Source: Streptomyces ureilyticus (lineage in GTDB: Bacteria; Actinomycetota; Actinomycetes; Streptomycetales; Streptomycetaceae). Taken from it: a DNA stretch of 64,000 nucleotides. Shown one piece after another: positions 42,974 through 52,219 of this stretch; position 1 is the stretch's first letter, and each line of letters opens with the position of its first letter. The position numbers and the translations under genes were made by a program. The stretch lies in the NCBI RefSeq assembly GCF_011045025.1, contig NZ_JAAKZX010000018.1, positions 18,180 to 82,179 on the forward strand, written 5' to 3'. The notes below the pieces were generated by a model, which saw only the letters and a list, made by a program, of their open reading frames with translations, searched no databases and was not told the DNA's origin.

Positions 42974-43768
42974 ATGAACCGCCACCTGCGCAAGGCCTTC
43001 GTCGTCACCGCCGCGATCACCACCGCCGGATTAATGATGACGGCGTGCCAGAACGACTCCTCGTCCGGCACGTCGAAGTCCTCCGGCAGCTCGTCGTCCA
43101 AGTCCTCCAAGGACTCCGGGACGACCGGGAACTCGAAGGCGTCGGGTGAGCAGGACGCGGCGGACTCGGTGGACTCGGCACCGGTCGCGAACAACGGCTC
43201 GGGCGCCAAGTCGGGCGTCAACGGGACGTTCAAGAACGGCACGGTCAGCTACCTCGCCGCCGGCAAGTACACCGTGAAGGTCCCGGGCAAGACGGAGCAG
43301 GCGTTCTTCGTCGCCGAGGACACGCTCGTATACGGCGCCGGCCAGGTGTGTGGCAGCCCGCGGTCCGAGGCGCGTCCGCAGTGCACGCTCGATGAGCTGG
43401 AGACCGCCACTCAGAAGAAGGCCGTCACCGCCGATGTGACGATGAAGGACGGCATCGCGACCGTGGTCCGCGAACGGCACGACGCGCAGAACGGCACCCC
43501 GGGGGGCGTCAACGGCACATGGCTCGGCAACGTCAGCTACCTCGCCCCGGGCAAGTACACGGTGTCCGACATGAAGGGCGTCGAGCAGGCCTTCTTCGTC
43601 GCCGACGACACCCTGGTCTACGGCGCGGGCACCATCTGCGGAAGCCCGAACTCCGCCGAGATGACCCAGTGCACCCCGGCCGAACTGGAGGCCGCCGCCA
43701 AGAAGGGCTTTTCCGCCAAGGTCAAGCTCACCGACGGCATCGCGACCACCATCACCGAGGACCGCTGA
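42974..43768 (+). CDS. Lipoprotein with two tandem repeats
   Basis: 264 residues from ATG 42974, with AGGAAGGG upstream. A lipoprotein signal peptide ends in the lipobox LMMTAC. A Ser/Lys/Gly-rich linker follows, then two copies of a domain of about 70 residues, each with YLA(A/P)GKYTV, EQAFFVA(E/D)DTLVYGAG and a Cys pair (CGSP...QC) that may form a disulfide. Leu20, just before the lipobox, is coded by TTA, so the gene may depend on bldA tRNA. Function unknown. Confidence 0.82.
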   Translation: MNRHLRKAFVVTAAITTAGLMMTACQNDSSSGTSKSSGSSSSKSSKDSGTTGNSKASGEQDAADSVDSAPVANNGSGAKSGVNGTFKNGTVSYLAAGKYTVKVPGKTEQAFFVAEDTLVYGAGQVCGSPRSEARPQCTLDELETATQKKAVTADVTMKDGIATVVRERHDAQNGTPGGVNGTWLGNVSYLAPGKYTVSDMKGVEQAFFVADDTLVYGAGTICGSPNSAEMTQCTPAELEAAAKKGFSAKVKLTDGIATTITEDR

Positions 43769-43902
43769 CCGCCGAGCACCGACCGCGACCGTATGCCGGG
43801 GGGCCTCCCACGGCGGGCCGCGAGGCGAACACCTCCGCGCCCGCCGGGGCCCGATCCCCGCTCAGGCGTCCGGCGCACCCGCGGCCCTCGCCAGTGCGTG
43901 GG

Positions 43903-44727
43903 CTACTGCGTGACCACGAAGTGCCGCAGGATCGCCGCCGCCAGCTCCAGATCACCCTCCGTCTTGATGCGGTCCGCCACCGCGTCGACGGTGACCCGGC
44001 CGCAGGCCAGCCGGAAGTACGTCTCCCAGTCGAGCGTGAGGGTGGCCGCCGGTCCGAGCGACGGGGCGCCGTCTATCGTCCCGTTGCTCTCGGAGTCGAC
44101 GCGGACCGTGCGCAGGAAGTCGACGGGTCCGTGTACGTCGAAGACGACCGCGGAGTTCGCGGGCGCGCCCGCCTCCTTGGCGACGACCTTCGGCAGGACG
44201 GCGAGCAGTTCGTCGCGCACGATGTACGCACCCGGCGAGTCCAGATTGCCCGGCCGGCCGAGCGCGGTGCGCAGGTCCTGCTCGTGCACCCAGACGTCGA
44301 ACGCCCGGTAGCGCATGGACTGTTCGAGGGTGATCTCCGAGCCCAGTGGACCGCGTACCTTGGCGTCCGGATCGCGCGACTCGTTCCGCAGCTGCCGGTT
44401 GCGGCGGATGATCGTGTACTCCAGCTCGGACGTCATCTCCGGTGCCGTGTGGTGACGGCGTACGTCGACCTGCATCTCCATGTACCGCTGGTGCTCGTTC
44501 GACACGTGGTACAGATCGCGCGGCAGTGTGTGGATCGGGCGCGGGTCGCCGAGCATCTCGCAGTCCATACCGATCACATGCGAGACGATGTCCCGGACGG
44601 ACCAGCCCGGGCAGGGGGTCCGCCGGTTCCACTCACCCTCCACGAGCGGCTGCACCAGCTCGGATATCGCTTCCACTGAGTGGGTCCAGGCGTCGGCATA
44701 GTTCTGAAGGCTGGGATGGAGACTCAC
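43903..44727 (-). CDS. Maleylpyruvate-isomerase family (mycothiol-dependent, DinB-like) protein
   Basis: 274 residues from GTG 44727, with GAGGGG upstream. The N-terminal DinB-like four-helix bundle has RRTPCPGWSVRDIVSHVIGM and later RAFDVWVHEQDLRTAL, which carry the metal-binding His residues of the MDMPI family. The C-terminal part is the SCP2-like domain often fused in actinobacteria. It probably uses mycothiol for an isomerase or detoxification reaction; the substrate is unknown. Confidence 0.85.
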   Translation of the reverse strand: MSLHPSLQNYADAWTHSVEAISELVQPLVEGEWNRRTPCPGWSVRDIVSHVIGMDCEMLGDPRPIHTLPRDLYHVSNEHQRYMEMQVDVRRHHTAPEMTSELEYTIIRRNRQLRNESRDPDAKVRGPLGSEITLEQSMRYRAFDVWVHEQDLRTALGRPGNLDSPGAYIVRDELLAVLPKVVAKEAGAPANSAVVFDVHGPVDFLRTVRVDSESNGTIDGAPSLGPAATLTLDWETYFRLACGRVTVDAVADRIKTEGDLELAAAILRHFVVTQ

Positions 44728-44864
44728 GGGACCCCTCGGGCGGTTCGTGCGCGGGCATGGGTGTCTTGGACCGCTAAGTTACGCTGCTGCAAGGCACCCC
44801 GGCAGTGCTTTCGTGTGACGATCGTAGGCCCGTTTCGCGGGTCGAATGCCAGGACGGTGGTAGT

Positions 44865-45668
44865 GTGCGCGCCTCCCTCATCCAGATCGGTGTATACGAC
44901 GACGAAGGGGGCGAATCGATCGATGCGCGCCGAGAGCGCGTGGCCGCCCTCGTCCGCGAGCAGTCCGGTGCCGATCTGGTGGTGCTGCCCGAATTGTGGA
45001 CGACGGGAGCGTTCGCCTACGAGTCCTTCGGGACCGAGGCAGAGCCGCTGCACGGACCGACGTACGAGGCGATGGCCAAGGCGGCGAGCGACGCGGGCGT
45101 ATGGCTGCACGCGGGCTCCATCCCCGAGCGGGACCCCGACGGCCTCCTCTACAACACCTCACTCGTCTTCTCCCCCTCCGGCGAACTGACCGCCTCGTAC
45201 CGCAAGATCCACCGCTTCGGCTTCGACAAGGGCGAGGCGGTGCTGATGAGCGCGGGCGCGGAGGTCGTCACCGTACGACTGCCGTCGACCACGCTCGGCC
45301 TCGCGACCTGCTACGACCTCCGCTTCCCCGAACTCTTCCGCCGCCTTGTCGACGCCGGCGCCGAAACCCTCGTCATCCCCGCCGGCTGGCCCGAACGCCG
45401 CCGCTCCCACTGGACGCTGCTGGCCCAGGCCCGCGCGGTCGAAAACCAGTCGTACGTCCTCGCGTGTGGAACGGCCGGTACGCATGCGGGAGTTCCGCAG
45501 GCCGGTCACTCGATCGTGGTGGATCCCTGGGGCGAGGTACTGGCCGAGGCGGGCCCGGACGAGGAGGTGCTCACGGTGGAGTTCGATCCGGGGAAGGTGG
45601 GCGTGACCCGGGATCAGTTCCCGGCGCTGAAGGACAGGATGCTGGGGCTGGAGCCGCCTGGCCGCTAG
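44865..45668 (+). CDS. Carbon-nitrogen hydrolase (nitrilase superfamily)
   Basis: 267 residues from GTG 44865. The catalytic triad is visible: Glu43 in VVLPELW, Lys114 in YRKIHRFG and Cys149 in TCYDLRFPEL. The pattern fits omega-amidase or Nit-type enzymes, which remove ammonia from small amides. The exact substrate is not clear. It diverges from the MDMPI gene. Confidence 0.9.
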   Translation: MRASLIQIGVYDDEGGESIDARRERVAALVREQSGADLVVLPELWTTGAFAYESFGTEAEPLHGPTYEAMAKAASDAGVWLHAGSIPERDPDGLLYNTSLVFSPSGELTASYRKIHRFGFDKGEAVLMSAGAEVVTVRLPSTTLGLATCYDLRFPELFRRLVDAGAETLVIPAGWPERRRSHWTLLAQARAVENQSYVLACGTAGTHAGVPQAGHSIVVDPWGEVLAEAGPDEEVLTVEFDPGKVGVTRDQFPALKDRMLGLEPPGR

Positions 45669-45723
45669 CTCTCAGTCCTCCCGTTGGCTCTCAGTCCTCC
45701 CGTTGGCTCTCAGTCCTCCCGTT
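45668..45723. repeat. Three tandem copies of a 19-bp unit
   Basis: GCTCTCAGTCCTCCCGTTG at 45668-45686 and 45687-45705, and with one change at 45706-45724. The third copy contains the stop and last codons of the LURP-like gene, so the other copies are duplications of that gene end. Confidence 0.85.
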
Positions 45724-46204
45724 CCTTCTCGGCCAGATGGATCACGCACACCGCCACCGCGATCAGCAGCGCCGGGTCCGCGTCCTCCCGTACGACGTCC
45801 ACGCCGTACGTCTCCCGCACGTGAAGCCGGCGCCGGGAGATGACGGCGAGCAGCTCACCGTCGTACTCGATGGCGAATTCGCGGTCGAGGATCTTGCCGC
45901 TGACGTCCAGTTCCGTGCTGCCGTCCGCCAGGGCCACCCGGTAGTGGTTGCGCAGCAACGACAGCCGTTTGCGTCTGATCCGCGCGATCGGTTGGCCGTC
46001 CCGCTCGATCACCATCGTGTCCCGCAGGGCGAACATCTTCTGGCGGATGTCGATCAGGACGCGCCCCTGGGCGTCCTTCAGCTCGAAGGTGTCCCGCAGC
46101 CGCATGGCTTTGCCGTCGACGAGGAAGACCTTGTTGCCGCGGTCGTCCTCGATCCAGTAGTCGTCACCGATGCCGAGGAGCCGGTCGCGTACGAGGAATC
46201 TCAT
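45710..46204 (-). CDS. LURP-one-related/DUF567 family protein
   Basis: 164 residues from ATG 46204. The beta-rich sequence with YWIEDDRGNKVFLVDGKAMR, FELKDAQGRVLIDIRQK and ITDREF-like LDREFAIEYDGELLA matches the LURP1-related (tubby-like) family. Bacterial members have no fixed function; lipid or membrane binding is suggested by fold only. Its start overlaps the stop of the disrupted glxA-type gene (ATGA), so the two were once co-transcribed. The end lies in a 19-bp tandem repeat. Confidence 0.82.
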   Translation of the reverse strand: MRFLVRDRLLGIGDDYWIEDDRGNKVFLVDGKAMRLRDTFELKDAQGRVLIDIRQKMFALRDTMVIERDGQPIARIRRKRLSLLRNHYRVALADGSTELDVSGKILDREFAIEYDGELLAVISRRRLHVRETYGVDVVREDADPALLIAVAVCVIHLAEKERED

Positions 46205-47224
46205 GTCTGTAGCGGTTCCCCGGCGGCCGGTCCGAAACGCTGCCGGTAGGCCGATGGGCTGAGCCCGGTCTCGCGTCGCACACGCGCGCGTAGGTTCGCG
46301 GCCGTCCCCAGCCCGCTCCGGGCGGCCACCACGTCCAGCCGCTCCTCCCCCCGCTCGATCAGTCGGCAGGCCAGCGCCACCCTCTCCCCTGTCAGCCAGG
46401 CCAGCGGAGTCGTACCGAGCTGAGTGCGGAAGCGCCGGTGCAGCGTCGCGGAGCTGACCGCCGCACGCGCCGCCAAGTCCGCCACCGTCAGCGGCTCGCC
46501 CAGCCGCTCCTGAGCCCACGCCAGCAAGGGGCCCAGCGACTCGTCGGGCACGTCGGGCATTGGCCGCTCCACGAACTGCTTCTGCCCGCCGTCCCGGTGC
46601 GCGGCGAACACCAGCCGCCGGGACACGGCATTGGTGACGTCGGCGCCATGGTCACGTCGTACGACATGCAGGCACAGGTCGAGTGCGGCGGCACTGCCCG
46701 CGGCGGTCAGGATGTCGCCCTCGTCGACGAAGAGCACGTCCGGCTCCAGCAGCACCTTCGGATGCAGCTTTCGGAACGTGTCGGCCCAGCGCCAGTGTGT
46801 GGTGGCCCGGCGTCCTCCCCCACTGCCTTAAGGGCGTGGGAGGTGCCCCCATTCGCAGGCCGGCCTCGGCGAGCGCGAAGCTTCCGGTGCACAGGCTCAT
46901 GACACGGGCCCCGCGCGCGTGGGTGCGCCGGATGGCGTCGAGTACGGCGGCGCCGCGGGGCACGACGTTGTCCGGGCGGCCGGGTACGACGAGGGTGTCC
47001 GCCTCGTCGACCGCCTCCAGCCCGGGCACGCCGGTCAGCGTGAAGAAGCCGTGGTTCATCCGGACCTCGGGGGTGGGCGTGCACAGCGTCACGTCGTACA
47101 GCGGTCCGGGGAGGCCCAGTTCGGGCCGCGGCAGGCCGAACAGCTCGGTCGCGACGCCGACCTCGAAGGGATTGGTGCCTTCGTCGACGATCACGGCGAC
47201 CCGGTGCGAGGATCCTTGCGGCAT
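46201..47224 (-). pseudogene. GlxA-type transcription regulator broken by a palindromic insertion
   Basis: The 5' part (from ATG 47224) codes for a DJ-1/PfpI-like domain: VAVIVDEGTNPFEVGVATEL, then RVMSLCTGSFALAEAGL. The 3' part, in another frame, continues with RRATTHWRWAD and then VLLEPDVLFVDEGDILTAAG, and the AraC-type helix-turn-helix (LAARAAVSSATLHRRFRTQL). The two frames are split by about 40 extra bases at 46813-46852. Removing the 38-bp element and one copy of a two-base repeat restores a single frame of about 327 codons. As it stands, no full-length protein can be made. Confidence 0.82.
46815..46852. repeat. Palindromic REP-like element inserted in the glxA-type gene
   Basis: CTCCCCCACTGCCTTAAGG followed by a GTGGGAGGTGCCCCC end: partly self-complementary (CTCCC/GGGAG, CCTTAAGG centre). 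TC stands at each side, as if duplicated. The ends (CTCCCCCA and GGGAGGTGCCCCC) are like a short motif I recall many times in Streptomyces genomes. Confidence 0.65.
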
Positions 47225-47276
47225 ATGCGATTCCTAGCACTCGTGCGACGCCGGGACTACCCCGCACGATGAGCCC

Positions 47277-47663
47277 ATGGAACCCATCTCGCTGGAAACG
47301 GCCCTCTCCTCCTTCACGGAAACGTGGAGCCCCCGAATCGTGACGGCCGTCAACGACTACGACGTCCGCGTGGCCAAGGTCGAGGGCGAGCACCTCTGGC
47401 ACGTCCACGACCACACCGACGAGTTCTTCCTGGTCCTGAACGGTGAACTGCACATCGCCCTGCGCGAACCGGCCGGCGAGCGCACGGTCGTCCTGCCCCG
47501 GGGCGCCGTCTTCACAGTCCCGCGCGGCACCGAGCACAAGCCGTACGCTCCCGTCCCCACCGAGATCCTCGTCCTCGAACCGACCGGCACCTCCACCGTC
47601 GGCGACCGCCACGACGAGGTACCGGACCATGTGGACGCGACTACGGGGCACGCGCTGGCCTGA
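47277..47663 (+). CDS. Cupin-domain protein
   Basis: 128 residues from ATG 47277. A single cupin barrel with metal ligands in HLWHVHDHTDEFFLVLNGEL and a second motif near FTVPRGTEHKPYAP. Cupins of this size may be sugar isomerases, dioxygenases or binding proteins; no role can be assigned. It diverges from the broken glxA-type gene. Confidence 0.85.
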   Translation: MEPISLETALSSFTETWSPRIVTAVNDYDVRVAKVEGEHLWHVHDHTDEFFLVLNGELHIALREPAGERTVVLPRGAVFTVPRGTEHKPYAPVPTEILVLEPTGTSTVGDRHDEVPDHVDATTGHALA

Positions 47664-47708
47664 CCCGTCACCGAACGGTGCCGTGGCCGGCGGTCGAGGA
47701 AGTGGCGA

Positions 47709-47960
47709 TCAAACGCCGTAACCGTCGCTGTATCCGTCCCGGCGGCTGTGGTGCCGTTCCTCGTCGATCACCGGTGTTGTGGGCGGAACCACCACACGCC
47801 GGCGCTTGGCGACACTGCTGAACGTCGCGACGCCGATCAGGCCGACGACGATCAGGATGATCCCGACCAGGTCGAGGTTGACTCCCTGCATGTCCCAGTC
47901 GGTCGCGAACGTGAGAATGGCTCCTACCGCGATCAGAATGATGCATCCACCCAGACCCAT
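47709..47960 (-). CDS. Small two-helix membrane protein (DUF6458-like)
   Basis: 83 residues from ATG 47960. Two membrane helices (CIILIAVGAILTFATDW and VGIILIVVGLIGVATF) are followed by a basic cytoplasmic tail with RRRVVVPP and HHSRRDGY. It matches the common actinobacterial DUF6458 type. Function unknown. The start MGLGG with GGAGGCC upstream is typical. Confidence 0.75.
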   Translation of the reverse strand: MGLGGCIILIAVGAILTFATDWDMQGVNLDLVGIILIVVGLIGVATFSSVAKRRRVVVPPTTPVIDEERHHSRRDGYSDGYGV

Positions 47961-48106
47961 GAGTCTGGCCTCCCTGTCCTGTCCGTGTTCTGTCGCCGTT
48001 CGCACGGCTGTTGCGGACCCGGGCCGGGTACCCTCCGCCGGACCGGCCATGCGGAGGCAACTCACCTGAGGACAAAGGCTTGAGGACACAGGTTCGGACT
48101 CGGCCC

Positions 48107-49405
48107 CTAACCCTCCAGGAACGCCACCATCGCGTTCGCCAGCAGGAATGGGTCCTCGGCGCCGCACAGTTCGCGGGCGCTGTGCATGGAGAGGATGGCT
48201 ACGCCGATGTCGACCGTCTTGATGCCGTGGCGGGCGGCGGTGATGGGGCCGATGGTCGTGCCGCAGGGCATCGAGTTGTTGGAGACGAAGGACTGGAAGG
48301 GTACGGCGGCCTTCTCGCAGGCGGCGGCGAAGACCGCGCGGCCCGAACCGTCCGTGGCATAGCGGTTGTTGACGTTGACCTTGAGGATGGGGCCACCGCC
48401 CGCGCGCGGGTGGTGCGTCGGGTCGTGGCGCTCGGCGTAGTTCGGGTGGACCGCGTGGCCCGTGTCGGAGGAGAGACAGACGGTGCCGGCGAAGGCGCGT
48501 GCCCTGTCCTCGTACGTACCGCCGCGCGCGAACACCGAACGCTCCAGCACACTCCCGAGCAGCGGACCGTCCGCCCCCGTGTCCGACTGCGAGCCGTTCT
48601 CCTCGTGGTCGAACGCCGCGAGCACCGGGATGTACGGGAGATCCTCGTCGCAGGTCGCCACGGCCGCCAGCGCGGCCGTACCGGCGTGCACGGACAGGAG
48701 GTTGTCCATGCGCGGGCCCGCGACCAGCTCCTTGTCCCGGCCCAGGTACGACGGCGGCTCGATGGAGTGCGTCATCAGATCCCAGCCGGTGACCTCGCCC
48801 TCGGCAAGGCCGGATTCCTGCTCCAGAAAACGGATCAGATCCCCGTCGCGTACGTCGTTGCCGAGGCCCCAGATCGGCTGCAGATGCCGCTGCTTGTCGA
48901 GCTTGAGCCCCTCGGAGGTGACCGAACGGTCCAGGTGGATGGCGAGTTGAGGAACCCTCAGCAGGGCGCGGTCGATGTTCACCAGCCGGCTCGTGCCGTC
49001 GCGCAGGGAGAGCCGGCCGGCGAGGCCCAGATCGCGGTCCAGCCAGGAGTTGAGCAACGGGCCGCCGTAGATCTCGACCGCGACCTGGCGCCAGCCGTGC
49101 GCACCGCTGTCCGGCCGCGGCTTCACGCGCAGGTTGGGGGAGTCGGTGTGCGCCCCGACGATCCGGAAGGGCGTGTGCGGCTCGGCGCCCTCGGGCACGT
49201 ACCAGGCCACGAGCGCGCCCCCGCGCACCACGTACTTCCCGCCGTGCGCCCCCTCCCACGCGTCCGTCTCGGCGACCTGCCGGAAGCCTGCCTTCTCCAG
49301 CCGCTCGGCCGCGTTCGCCACCGCGTGATACGGGGACGGGCTGGCCGTCAGGAAGGACATGAGGTCGTCGGTATGGCCGCGATCGAAGCGTGGGGGTGTG
49401 CTCAT
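48107..49405 (-). CDS. apeB: M18 family aminopeptidase
   Basis: 432 residues from ATG 49405. The zinc-binding residues of M18 peptidases are visible: VGAHTDSPNLRVKP, FDHEENGSQSDTGADGP and SSDTGHAVHPNY, plus a C-terminal SMHSARELCG with the last His. It removes N-terminal acidic or neutral residues from peptides as a large cytosolic complex. Length agrees with the family. Confidence 0.94.
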   Translation of the reverse strand: MSTPPRFDRGHTDDLMSFLTASPSPYHAVANAAERLEKAGFRQVAETDAWEGAHGGKYVVRGGALVAWYVPEGAEPHTPFRIVGAHTDSPNLRVKPRPDSGAHGWRQVAVEIYGGPLLNSWLDRDLGLAGRLSLRDGTSRLVNIDRALLRVPQLAIHLDRSVTSEGLKLDKQRHLQPIWGLGNDVRDGDLIRFLEQESGLAEGEVTGWDLMTHSIEPPSYLGRDKELVAGPRMDNLLSVHAGTAALAAVATCDEDLPYIPVLAAFDHEENGSQSDTGADGPLLGSVLERSVFARGGTYEDRARAFAGTVCLSSDTGHAVHPNYAERHDPTHHPRAGGGPILKVNVNNRYATDGSGRAVFAAACEKAAVPFQSFVSNNSMPCGTTIGPITAARHGIKTVDIGVAILSMHSARELCGAEDPFLLANAMVAFLEG

Positions 49406-49423
49406 GGGTTCACCTTAACGACG

Positions 49424-49464
49424 TACGAGGGCCCGCTCCCGGCGATGGGGAACGGGCCCTCGTA
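49424..49464. terminator. Terminator between acyl-CoA dehydrogenase and aminopeptidase genes
   Basis: TACGAGGGCCCG and CGGGCCCTCGTA, a perfect 12-bp stem with a 17-base loop, beyond the acyl-CoA dehydrogenase stop on the minus strand. Confidence 0.8.
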
Positions 49465-49578
49465 AGGGTTATGCGGAGGGGAACGCTGACCGGAAGGTCA
49501 CTTTCCAGTACGGCTCCGGTATGCGTCGACGCTCCTGGAAAGGCCCCCTCCTTTGTGCCCAAGCGGACGGAAGCGCTC

Positions 49579-51405
49579 CTAGAAAGCCGCTTCGTCGAGC
49601 TCCATCAGCCCCAGGTCGGTGCCCTCGGCGAGCTTGCGCGCGCCGGTGACGCCCGGCAGGACGTTCGCCGCGAAGAACTTGGCCGCGGCGATCTTGCCGG
49701 TGTAGAAGGCCTTGTCCTTGGCCGGCGCCGTCTCCAGCTTCTCGGCCGCGACCGCGGCACCCTTCAGCAGCAGGTAGCCGACGACCACGTCACCGGAGGC
49801 CATCAGCAGGCGGGTCGTGTTGAGCCCGACCTTGTAGATGTTCTTGACGTCCTGCTCGGTCGCCGCGAGGTCCGTGAGCATCAGGCCGACGATGGCCTCC
49901 AGCTCGACGGCCGCCTTGGCGAGCTGCTCGCGGGCGGCCGACAGCTCCTCGCCACCCGTGCCGAGCGCCAGGAACTTCTTGATGTCCTCGGCGAGCGAGT
50001 TCAGCGCCGCACCCTGGTTGCGGACGATCTTCCGGAAGAAGAAGTCCTGGCCCTGGATCGCGGTGGTGCCCTCATACAGGGTGTCGATCTTGGCGTCCCG
50101 GATGTACTGCTCGATCGGGTACTCCTGGAGGAAGCCGGAGCCGCCGAAGGTCTGCAGGGACTGCGCGAGCTGCTCGTACCCCTTCTCGGAGCCGTAGCCC
50201 TTCACGATCGGCAGGAGCAGGTCGTTCAGGGCCTCGAGGGCGGCGGTGTCCTCGCCCGCGGCCTCCTTGACCATGATCTCGTCCTGGATCGACGCGGTGT
50301 ACATGACGAGGGAGCGCATGCCCTCCGCGTACGCCTTCTGCGTCATCAGCGAGCGGCGCACGTCCGGGTGGTGCGTGATGGTGACCTTGGGGGCGGTCTT
50401 GTCCATGAAGTTCGCGAGGTCCGGGCCCTGGACGCGCTCCTTGGCGTACTCAAGGGCGTTCAAGTAACCCGTCGACAGCGTCGAGATCGCCTTCGTGCCG
50501 ACCATCATCCGGGCGAACTCGATGATCCGGAACATCTGGCGGATGCCGTCGTGCTTGTCACCGATCAGCCAGCCCTTGGCGGGGTGGCGGTCGCCGAAGG
50601 TCATCTCGCAGGTGTTGGAGGCCTTCAGGCCCATCTTGTGCTCGACGTTGGTGGCGTAGACGCCATTCCTGTCGCCCAGCTCGCCGGTCTCGAAGTCGAA
50701 GAGGTACTTCGGTACGAGGAAGAGGGAGAGCCCCTTGGTGCCGGGACCGGCACCTTCCGGACGCGCGAGCACGTAGTGAAGGATGTTCTCCTCCATGTCG
50801 TGCTCACCGGACGTGATGAACCGCTTCACGCCCTCGATGTGCCATGAGCCGTCCTCCTGCTGAACCGCCTTGGTGCGCCCGGCACCCACGTCCGAGCCCG
50901 CGTCGGGCTCCGTGAGCACCATGGTCGAGCCCCAGGTCCGGTCCACGGCTATCTGGGCGATGTGCTTCTGCTGCTCCGTGCCCTCGTCGAAGAGGATGCG
51001 GGCGAACGCCGGGCCTGAGGAGTACATCCAGACCGCCGGGTTGGCGCCCAGAACCAGCTCCGCGTACGCCCAGATCAGGGACGGCGGGGCGGTCGTGCCG
51101 CCGATCTCCTCGGGCAGGCCGAGCCGCCAGTACTCGGAGTCCATGAAGGCCTTGTAGCTCTTCTTGAAGCTGGCCGGTACGGGTGCGGTGTTGGTCTCCG
51201 GGTCGAAGACCGGCGGGTTGCGGTCCGCGTCCGCGAAGGACTCCGCCAGCTCGTTCTCCGAAAGCCGGGTCAGCTCTTCGAGGATGCTCTTGGCGGTCTC
51301 GGCATCCATCTCCGCGAACGGGCCGCTGCCGTACAGCTTGTCGCGCCCGAGCACCTCGAAGAGGTTGAACTCGATGTCGCGGAGATTCGACTTGTAGTGC
51401 CCCAT
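49579..51405 (-). CDS. Large acyl-CoA dehydrogenase (FadE5-like)
   Basis: 608 residues from ATG 51405, eight bases after CGGAG. The first 45 residues ([20 protein letters not shown]) form the short N-terminal domain of this long acyl-CoA dehydrogenase type. The flavin-binding core includes [19 protein letters not shown] and the catalytic-base region [15 protein letters not shown]. Length matches mycobacterial FadE5, which accepts a broad range of straight-chain acyl-CoAs. A palindrome TACCCGTGGGTA lies 81 bp upstream. It stands alone. Confidence 0.92.
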   Translation of the reverse strand: MGHYKSNLRDIEFNLFEVLGRDKLYGSGPFAEMDAETAKSILEELTRLSENELAESFADADRNPPVFDPETNTAPVPASFKKSYKAFMDSEYWRLGLPEEIGGTTAPPSLIWAYAELVLGANPAVWMYSSGPAFARILFDEGTEQQKHIAQIAVDRTWGSTMVLTEPDAGSDVGAGRTKAVQQEDGSWHIEGVKRFITSGEHDMEENILHYVLARPEGAGPGTKGLSLFLVPKYLFDFETGELGDRNGVYATNVEHKMGLKASNTCEMTFGDRHPAKGWLIGDKHDGIRQMFRIIEFARMMVGTKAISTLSTGYLNALEYAKERVQGPDLANFMDKTAPKVTITHHPDVRRSLMTQKAYAEGMRSLVMYTASIQDEIMVKEAAGEDTAALEALNDLLLPIVKGYGSEKGYEQLAQSLQTFGGSGFLQEYPIEQYIRDAKIDTLYEGTTAIQGQDFFFRKIVRNQGAALNSLAEDIKKFLALGTGGEELSAAREQLAKAAVELEAIVGLMLTDLAATEQDVKNIYKVGLNTTRLLMASGDVVVGYLLLKGAAVAAEKLETAPAKDKAFYTGKIAAAKFFAANVLPGVTGARKLAEGTDLGLMELDEAAF

Positions 51406-51485
51406 GGCGACGGCTCCGTAAGGGATCGGGTGAGGGGGTGAATCCTCGGACCTAGGTTCGTGTACAGCAACAGCCACGATGATGC

Positions 51486-51497
51486 TACCCGTGGGTA
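51486..51497. promoter_or_regulatory. Palindrome upstream of the FadE5-like gene
   Basis: TACCCGTGGGTA, arms TACCC/GGGTA with a two-base centre, 81 bp before the start. It looks like a TetR-family operator; the regulator is unknown. Confidence 0.5.
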
Positions 51498-51609
51498 ATA
51501 AGAATCAACCCCTAGCGGCCCAAGTGTGAGCTAACCCTCCGGGTTCGGGTGGGGTGGGTTTGTGGGGGTTGGAAACCGCCGGAGGCGGAGGGCGGATACT
51601 CTGGCCCCC

Positions 51610-52083
51610 ATGTACGGCTACGACCAGACCGCGGGCCCCGGCCAGCAGCAGTATGCGCAACCGCAGCCGCCGCCCCAGCCCGGAGGGTACGGGCCGCAGA
51701 GCGGCCCGCTGTACCCCGAGCCGTCGCCGCCCTCGCTCGCGGACGCGGTGCGCGCGTTCACCACGGGGGCGATCTCCGCCGAGGACTTTCAGCAGGTCTT
51801 CGCCACGTCCAAGGTCTACTGCCCGCGCGGCGACAACCCCGGCTTCCTCGCGCTGCACAACACCCAGCAGCCCGTGATCCCGATGTTCACCTCGCTCAAG
51901 GAGCTGCGCCGTTACGCCGGCAAGGAGTCCAAGTACTTCGTGATCACCGGTGCCGAGGTGATCGACCTGCTCCCCACCGGCTACGGCTTCGTCCTCGACA
52001 TGGAGGGCGAGCACCGTATGGTCTTCGACGCGAAGGCGGTCGAGCAGATGGTCGACTTCGCGATGCGCCGAATGTATGGCTAG
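51610..52083 (+). CDS. SseB-like N-terminal domain protein
   Basis: 157 residues from ATG 51610. The first 38 residues are Gln/Pro/Gly/Tyr-rich. The rest (LADAVRAFTTGAISAEDFQQ, then VIPMFTSLKELRRYAGKES) matches SseB-type domains, which are common in Streptomyces as small proteins of unknown role. No membrane helix or signal is seen. Confidence 0.72.
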   Translation: MYGYDQTAGPGQQQYAQPQPPPQPGGYGPQSGPLYPEPSPPSLADAVRAFTTGAISAEDFQQVFATSKVYCPRGDNPGFLALHNTQQPVIPMFTSLKELRRYAGKESKYFVITGAEVIDLLPTGYGFVLDMEGEHRMVFDAKAVEQMVDFAMRRMYG

Positions 52084-52128
52084 ACGCCATTGCTTCGCAG
52101 ACGGCTGACGTGCCCCGACACGGCCCGG

Positions 52129-52154
52129 CGCCCGGAGGGAATTCCCTCCGGGCG
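52129..52154 (+). terminator. Terminator after the SseB-like gene
   Basis: A perfect 26-base palindrome centred on GAATTC with arms CGCCCGGAGG/CCTCCGGGCG, 45 bases after the stop and followed by TTCTCT. Confidence 0.8.
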
Positions 52155-52219
52155 TTCTCTGTTCCGGGTAGCAGGAAGTTCAATAGTCAACTAAACTCGG
52201 AGCACAAGGAGGTACCGAC

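Noticed and set aside
46652..46860. Programmed frameshift in the glxA-type gene
   Set aside because: The break coincides with a 38-bp inserted palindrome with an apparent flanking duplication, and no slippery sequence is present.
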